Positions 59,163 to 64,000 of a DNA stretch of 64,000 bases are shown piece after piece. The stretch's first letter is position 1. The number at the start of each line of letters is the position of its first letter. The translations under genes and the position numbers were made by a program. The notes under the pieces were generated by a model, which saw only the letters and a program-made list of their open reading frames with translations, made no database searches and was not told the DNA's origin. The stretch comes from Legionella cherrii (lineage in GTDB: Bacteria; Pseudomonadota; Gammaproteobacteria; Legionellales; Legionellaceae): the NCBI RefSeq assembly GCF_900635815.1, contig NZ_LR134173.1, positions 3,580,001-3,644,000 of the forward strand, written 5' to 3'.

Positions 59163-59311
59163 AGTTCTATCCTAAATGAAGTAATCCTCAAGAATTACGA
59201 TTCAAATTCTCCGAGACCTAAGTAAAAAGTGCTTTCTTGCCATGCACATTTGCGACAAGCATCCTGATTATCGATTTTTTACAGCTCAGACTATAGGGCC
59301 GCCTGCGAGCA

Positions 59312-60094
59312 TTACCAGGTTAGTCCAAAATAAAACAAAGGCAACGCTGCAATTAAGCTATCCAAACGGTCTAAAATACCACCATGTCCCGGAATAAGAG
59401 CGCCTGTATCTTTTAAATGGCAACGACGCTTTAATATACTAATGAATAAATCACCAAAGATTGCAATAATTATAGTACATAAGGCTAAAACGAACCAATG
59501 AACCGCAGCAACCGGTTTAAAATAACTATACCCAATCCAAGCGATGAGCATAGACAGGATAATGCCGCCAATAACGCCCTCCCAAGATTTTCCAGGGCTA
59601 ACTTGAGGAATTAATTTATGTTTTCCCATCAGTTTTCCGCTAAGATAAGCCCCTGTATCTGAAACCCAAATTAAAAACAGCAAATAAACGAGCTGTGCTT
59701 TGCCATTAGGCAAGTGATACAAATGAATTAGACTCTGTACGAATAGCGGTAGGAGTAAAAAACAAACCATCGCAACGACAGCAGGATAACCCCAATATTT
59801 CTGTGAACCGGGAAAACTGAGGATAGCAAGTACATTCAAACACCAAATAATTAAGCCAATATCCAACCAGTAATCAAAGAAAGCACCACAAGCCCACAAA
59901 CCCGCAAGCATAATGACAATAAATCCGGCTTGGAGACTCCAATGGTTCAATGGAATTAATTGCCAACACTCTCTGCATGCAGCAAGAAAAACAAGCAAAA
60001 CAATTCCTGCCAAAAGCCACTGATTACCATAAAAAATAAGCCATAAAACCAAGGGCACTAAAATCAGTGTTGTAATTAAGCGTTGGAAAAACAT
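59312..60094 (-). CDS. cdsA: Phosphatidate cytidylyltransferase CdsA
   Basis: 260 residues with about seven membrane segments and the CDP-diglyceride synthase signature (SDTGAYLSGKLMGKHKLIP, then LKRRCHLKDTGALIPGHGG and ILDRLDSL). It makes CDP-diacylglycerol for all phospholipids. The ATG at 60094 has AAGGG upstream; the longer frame to 60184 crosses a palindromic repeat and is rejected. It is directly downstream of uppS, as usual. Confidence 0.96.
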   Translation of the reverse strand: MFFQRLITTLILVPLVLWLIFYGNQWLLAGIVLLVFLAACRECWQLIPLNHWSLQAGFIVIMLAGLWACGAFFDYWLDIGLIIWCLNVLAILSFPGSQKYWGYPAVVAMVCFLLLPLFVQSLIHLYHLPNGKAQLVYLLFLIWVSDTGAYLSGKLMGKHKLIPQVSPGKSWEGVIGGIILSMLIAWIGYSYFKPVAAVHWFVLALCTIIIAIFGDLFISILKRRCHLKDTGALIPGHGGILDRLDSLIAALPLFYFGLTW

Positions 60095-60178
60095 AATGTC
60101 GCCCTTATTATTTAGAGTATACAATTCTACAATCTCAGCCAAACCAGTGACTTTCTGCACTCGGATGCCCACACTACC

Positions 60179-60207
60179 CGTCATTCGGATCCTGGCGAGG
60201 AATGACG
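60179..60207. repeat. CGTCATTC/GAATGACG palindromic element between uppS and cdsA
   Basis: An 8-bp inverted repeat (60179-60186 with 60200-60207, loop of 13). Half of the same motif (GAATGACGGG) occurs at 22127-22136. It resembles small dispersed palindromes found in many proteobacteria. Confidence 0.5.
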
Positions 60208-60274
60208 AGATTCTGTGTTCCCAAATCTGCCATGTGGCTTAAGTTAATGAAATGTATATGATCCCTATTGTTGA

Positions 60275-60997
60275 TTAAGAAATTTGCCCGAATCTTCTCT
60301 TCCTTTTATTAAAAGAAGCCAAAGCCAATTCAAGCTCATATTCACCAAAATCTGGCCAATGTACCTCACTAAAGTAAAGCTCTGTATATGCAAGCTGCCA
60401 AAGGAAAAAATTACTAATTCGTAACTCACCACTCGTACGAATAAATAAATCAGGGTCAGGTAATCCATCTGTATCCAGATAATGGGCAAAATTGACTTCA
60501 TTTATATCTTCTATTGCCAATTCACCATTTAAAACTGCCTTGGCTACCTTTTTTGCAGCGTTTACCAGATCCCACTTACCCCCATAATTAACAACTACAT
60601 TCAAAATTAATTGCTCATTATTCGCAGTTAAAAGCTCTGCTTCCCGCATTTGTTGTTGCAACACCGGTGAGAGCAAACTACGGTCTCCAGTAAATCGCAT
60701 GCGGATTCCATGCTGATTTAACTCAGCAAGTTCCTTTCTTAAGGACTCCAGGAATAATTCCATTAAAAAATTAACTTCATCAGCTGGTCGAAACCAATTC
60801 TCCGAGCTAAATGCAAATAAACTAAGACAAGGAATTCCCTTGGTCATACAACAGCGAATCATTTTCTTCACAGACTCAACACCTGCTTTATGACCTTCAA
60901 TACGCGGAAGTCCCCTACTTTCAGCCCAACGACCGTTTCCATCCATAATAATGGCAACATGCTGAGGAATTTTTTGTTCCAAAACTACTCTTCCCAA
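60275..60997 (-). CDS. uppS: Undecaprenyl diphosphate synthase
   Basis: About 240 residues of the cis-prenyltransferase family: [20 protein letters not shown] with catalytic Asp19, FSSENWFRP, and the C-terminal [20 protein letters not shown] and [11 protein letters not shown] motifs. It makes the C55 carrier for peptidoglycan and other wall polymers. No ATG is available: the frame begins at TTG 60997; TTG 60982 has GGAAGAG upstream and is an alternative that gives a typical family N-terminus. It is the first of the envelope genes on this strand. Confidence 0.95.
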   Translation of the reverse strand: MGRVVLEQKIPQHVAIIMDGNGRWAESRGLPRIEGHKAGVESVKKMIRCCMTKGIPCLSLFAFSSENWFRPADEVNFLMELFLESLRKELAELNQHGIRMRFTGDRSLLSPVLQQQMREAELLTANNEQLILNVVVNYGGKWDLVNAAKKVAKAVLNGELAIEDINEVNFAHYLDTDGLPDPDLFIRTSGELRISNFFLWQLAYTELYFSEVHWPDFGEYELELALASFNKRKRRFGQIS

Positions 60998-61220
60998 TCA
61001 AATAAATGGTGCATAGTCTAACCTCTTTAATACAAAAATGTCACTACTGAAGCAAGGAGACTCAATAGACATTCAGAAGAATTGTATAAAGGCAGAGGTC
61101 AAAAAATTTATTTATGCCATTCACCCTATCATTTTCTGCGGTGAAGACAAGCGCTTATGAACGAAGAATATTCAAAAGAGATGGTTAATTAAAACGTTAG
61201 CTATCTCTCTTCATGATGTA

Positions 61221-62840
61221 TTATTGAGGTTTTAGAAACACTCGCTCTTCTTTACCTGAGCTGGTTCTTTCCTGTTCCTCAACTCCTTGTTTGCCTGTTT
61301 TTGTTTCTTGTTGCTTATCAACTTTTTGTTTACTTGTTTTCGGCTTTTCTTGCTCATCGACTTCTTGTTCAGCCGTTGTTCCTTTAACTAACATTCGATA
61401 AGCCTCTGGATCTTGTGAGAATAGAGTAAGCTGTCTCAGCATACTTAGTGTGGGATAGTTACCTATAATTTTTTCATAAGCCTTATCAGGCATGACTTCT
61501 GAATCGCTGGTACACTCCTGTAACAGCAAGGATGCCCACTCTTGGTTTATAACACCCCATTGCTTCAATATTTCATCAGCATTTTTTAATCGATATCCGA
61601 TTTTAAAAAGAGAATTATTTTGTGGCGCTACGCTGAGATATAAATTACCTATAAAAAAAAGTGCAAGCAATCGTGTTTCTTTAAAATTATGCGCTTCGGC
61701 ACCCAGCACTGAGGGCACCATGAGCTTAAATATTAGAAAACTATAATCGATATTGCTAATAACAAATCGTGCATTCCAGCTTACATATAAATCTTGCCAG
61801 AATTTATCAATTTTAAACTCTGAGACCACCTTGGGGTCGCTATTAATAGCTAAACCTGGAATCAATGGATAGTCATCTGTATGTTGCATCCGTACCTCAA
61901 CCCCTTCAGGAAGAATATGCTTTTTGTGTTTTGCTGCAGTACGATAATTTAATTGCTCCATCAAGCCAATTAAGCCTAATCCTGACTTTGAGTTCTCTTT
62001 GCCACCACGTTCTTCATATCTTGGGCTAACCACATCGGTACGACATGCTTCAATTATATTAATGGCCATAGGTGCAATTGAGATGGGTCGTTCATCAGTG
62101 TTAGGGACAATAATCGATGATGCGTTCCAACTGGATAAATGATATTTTTCGATAAATTGTTTTACATCCTCTTCAGTTATTTTTAATTTATCGCTCATTT
62201 GGCGTTGAAAAAGGATTTGCAAAAAGCCAGGCTCAATAGAAATAAGTTTCAAACGTTCAAATAAAGGTGTATCCCATGGGGTACCGAATAAAAAGTTTGT
62301 CCAGGTATTACCTTTATTAAATGGATTGTTACGCTGATTGAGAATATGTTTGAAGGTATCTTCAGCAAATTGGCTGCTATTGCTTAATGTGGCAACAAAG
62401 GATTCAAGCAGACACAATAGATGGAGCTGAACGAAAAGAGCATCCTCTGCTTGTTTAATTTCTTCTTGGGAAATTAATTGATTGTCTTCAATGTAAGCTA
62501 AAAGAGTGCAGATTCCATTATTATTCAATACATATTCTTTAAATGCATTAATCAGTTGCGTCAAATCAATTCGTTCTGAGGTAAGTTTTTTTATGAAAAG
62601 ATTAAAGGCTTCATCTTTGGTTTCCAGGTCATCCAGTTTTAAGAGATGTAACAAGTGTTTCATTAAAATAGGACTGGTTTTTAGATCTAATTTTGAATCA
62701 TGAATTACTTTATCTATAAATTGAGCAGCCAATTGCCGAGTATTGCTCCCTTCATTTGGGATATTTTGAGATGAAGATGAGGCCGTGTTTTCTTGAGTTG
62801 TACTCGGTTTAAAAAATTTAGGACCTGAATTTATAGGCAT
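61221..62840 (-). CDS. Orphan helical protein with C-terminal charged 13-residue repeats (effector-like)
   Basis: 539 residues, not recognised. A Ser/Asn-rich start (FKPSTTQENTASSSSQNIPN), a long helical body, and a tail of three consecutive imperfect 13-residue units (VDEQEKPKTSKQK, VDKQQETKTGKQG, VEEQERTSSGKEE) at about 494-532. The Glu/Lys-rich C-terminus is compatible with a Dot/Icm E-block. No signal peptide. GAGGAA lies a little far before the ATG. It stands alone between uppS and gpmI. Function unknown. Confidence 0.7.
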   Translation of the reverse strand: MPINSGPKFFKPSTTQENTASSSSQNIPNEGSNTRQLAAQFIDKVIHDSKLDLKTSPILMKHLLHLLKLDDLETKDEAFNLFIKKLTSERIDLTQLINAFKEYVLNNNGICTLLAYIEDNQLISQEEIKQAEDALFVQLHLLCLLESFVATLSNSSQFAEDTFKHILNQRNNPFNKGNTWTNFLFGTPWDTPLFERLKLISIEPGFLQILFQRQMSDKLKITEEDVKQFIEKYHLSSWNASSIIVPNTDERPISIAPMAINIIEACRTDVVSPRYEERGGKENSKSGLGLIGLMEQLNYRTAAKHKKHILPEGVEVRMQHTDDYPLIPGLAINSDPKVVSEFKIDKFWQDLYVSWNARFVISNIDYSFLIFKLMVPSVLGAEAHNFKETRLLALFFIGNLYLSVAPQNNSLFKIGYRLKNADEILKQWGVINQEWASLLLQECTSDSEVMPDKAYEKIIGNYPTLSMLRQLTLFSQDPEAYRMLVKGTTAEQEVDEQEKPKTSKQKVDKQQETKTGKQGVEEQERTSSGKEERVFLKPQ

Positions 62841-63053
62841 GTTGCACCGTTCCTCATGGTTTGTATCGTTTATCCCGATTAAATTTAGCTCGCCTCAATC
62901 TGGGCAACCCAAAATCAACATGGCCGCATTCTATACCATTATTATTAAGAAATTATTAATTTATTACTCCGAGCGAAGATAAGGATATGATGAATGGCTC
63001 AGACTTTAAAACCTTACTGCATGAATAAATTTCGAAATACCAATTAAGTAAGG

Positions 63054-63059
63054 TATAAT
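63054..63059 (+). promoter_or_regulatory. -10 element of gpmI
   Basis: A perfect TATAAT 40 bases before the gpmI ATG. The -35 region (TTCGAA at 63031-63036) is poor. Confidence 0.45.
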
Positions 63060-63098
63060 TTTCCGACCCAATTGGGATTGTGTTCCACGGAGAATTGC

Positions 63099-64000
63099 AT
63101 GCAAAAAAAAACACCCTTGTTGCTCATGATCTTAGACGGCTGGGGATATAACAAAAATAATAAATATAATGCGATCGCCCAAGCCAATACACCACAATGG
63201 GATGAATGGTGGAACAATTGCCCCCATATTCTTTTGCACGCTTCGGGGTATGCTGTTGGTTTACCTGATGAGCAAATGGGTAATTCCGAAGTAGGGCATA
63301 TGCATATAGGTGCAGGGCGAGTCATCCAACAAGACTTTACTCGCATCAACGAAAGCATAAAAAATGGAGAGTTCGCCAACAACACCATTTTTCGTGAGGT
63401 AATAACCACCCTAAAGAAAAACAATAAGTCATTGCATATTATGGGTTTGTTTTCTCCAGGAGGAGTACACAGCCACGAACAACACTTATTTGCCTTACTT
63501 GATTTATGTGCACAACAACAATTCACTTCGGTATATTTACACTTATTTTTAGATGGCCGGGATACACCGCCACAAAGTGCCTTAGATAGTTTAGAACGAC
63601 TCAATAGCAAATTAAAAATACATCCAGTGGCTCGAATTTGTTCTATTAGTGGGCGCTATTATGCAATGGACAGAGACAATCGTTGGGAGAGAATAGAACC
63701 AGTCTATACTTTATTAACCCAAGGCCACAGCCAGCATCATTTCCAAGATGCCGAAGCAGCAATCAAGTCTTATTATCAACAAAATCTGTCTGATGAATTC
63801 ATACCGCCTACCCTTATAGGTGAAAAAAAAGCAATAGAAGATGGCGATGCTGTTTTGTTCTATAATTTTCGTGCAGACAGAGCGCGACAATTAACCACGG
63901 CTTTTATTGATCCAACATTTAAAAAATTCAACCGCACGGTGCAACCGCAATTATCCTATTTTGTCAGCATGACCCAATATGATAAAAATCTACCAACTTC
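63099..64000 (+). CDS. gpmI: 2,3-bisphosphoglycerate-independent phosphoglycerate mutase, 3' end missing
   Basis: The frame is open from ATG 63099 (GGAG upstream) to the end of the window, 300 codons, so about 40% of the gene is missing. The start is MQKKTPLLLMILDGWGYNKN with the metal-binding Asp13, then DEQMGNSEVGHMHIGAG with the phosphoserine nucleophile Ser63, LFSPGGVHSHEQHL, LDGRDTPP, and FYNFRADRARQLT. It interconverts 3- and 2-phosphoglycerate with two Mn ions and no cofactor. The minus-strand frame at 63044-63610 is its shadow. Confidence 0.97.
   Translation, partial: MQKKTPLLLMILDGWGYNKNNKYNAIAQANTPQWDEWWNNCPHILLHASGYAVGLPDEQMGNSEVGHMHIGAGRVIQQDFTRINESIKNGEFANNTIFREVITTLKKNNKSLHIMGLFSPGGVHSHEQHLFALLDLCAQQQFTSVYLHLFLDGRDTPPQSALDSLERLNSKLKIHPVARICSISGRYYAMDRDNRWERIEPVYTLLTQGHSQHHFQDAEAAIKSYYQQNLSDEFIPPTLIGEKKAIEDGDAVLFYNFRADRARQLTTAFIDPTFKKFNRTVQPQLSYFVSMTQYDKNLPT

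Noticed and set aside
63044..63610. 188-codon minus-strand frame near the right edge
   Set aside because: It is the shadow of gpmI, whose motifs (LDGWG, GNSEVGHM) are on the plus strand.

Overview
The window is about 64 kb of a low-GC gammaproteobacterial chromosome and is almost certainly from the genus Legionella. The basis is the enhA-enhB-enhC entry locus, a LetA-type response regulator directly upstream of uvrC, a phenylalanine hydroxylase gene, and blocks of large helical orphan proteins of the kind Legionella uses as Dot/Icm effectors. No species can be assigned from the sequence alone. Both ends cut genes: an M23 peptidase at the left and gpmI at the right.

Layout. 1-8.8 kb: cell-wall, aminopeptidase and housekeeping genes (M23 peptidase, spmA-spmB, an amidase-like DUF1460 protein, pepA-holC, murJ coupled to a second M17 aminopeptidase and a DUF1840 gene, rpsT). 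9-14.5 kb: four co-directional orphan genes on the minus strand. One has six ~57-residue repeats and one has a permuted papain-like His/Cys arrangement. 14.9-16.5 kb: an isochorismatase-fold protein coupled to a FUSC-type membrane protein. 17-22 kb: enhA-enhB-enhC. 22-25.7 kb: uvrC, letA, phhA. 25.9-32.7 kb: a degenerate CinA, then obgE, rpmA and rplU, rplY, pth, ychF, ispB and a tRNA-Pro.

33-50.9 kb is accessory: a fungal-type cytosine deaminase, a leucine-rich-repeat protein, a Cys-His-Asp papain/transglutaminase-like protein, two alpha/beta hydrolases, an SDR, a DUF3096 miniprotein, small secreted or membrane proteins, an MltA-type lytic transglycosylase, an RclA-like flavoprotein, DUF4239 and DUF4286 proteins, an outer-membrane barrel protein, a large single-heme-motif exported protein and several unknowns. 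50.9-61 kb is the envelope cluster on the minus strand (uppS, cdsA, rseP, bamA, skp, lpxD, fabZ, lpxA, serS). fabZ carries two opposite frameshifts in this sequence. The window ends with another orphan effector-like gene and the start of gpmI.

The core genes cover peptidoglycan and lipid II handling (murJ, uppS, mltA, M23), outer-membrane assembly (bamA, skp, rseP, lpxA, lpxD), translation (rpsT, rplU, rpmA, rplY, pth, serS, tRNA-Pro, obgE, ychF) and virulence regulation and entry (letA, enhABC). Palindromic REP-like elements sit in several intergenic gaps; the most striking is a perfect 26-bp inverted repeat between letA and uvrC. No insertion sequence, integrase, CRISPR array or rRNA gene was seen. 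Product names rest on motif recognition by eye; no database search was run.
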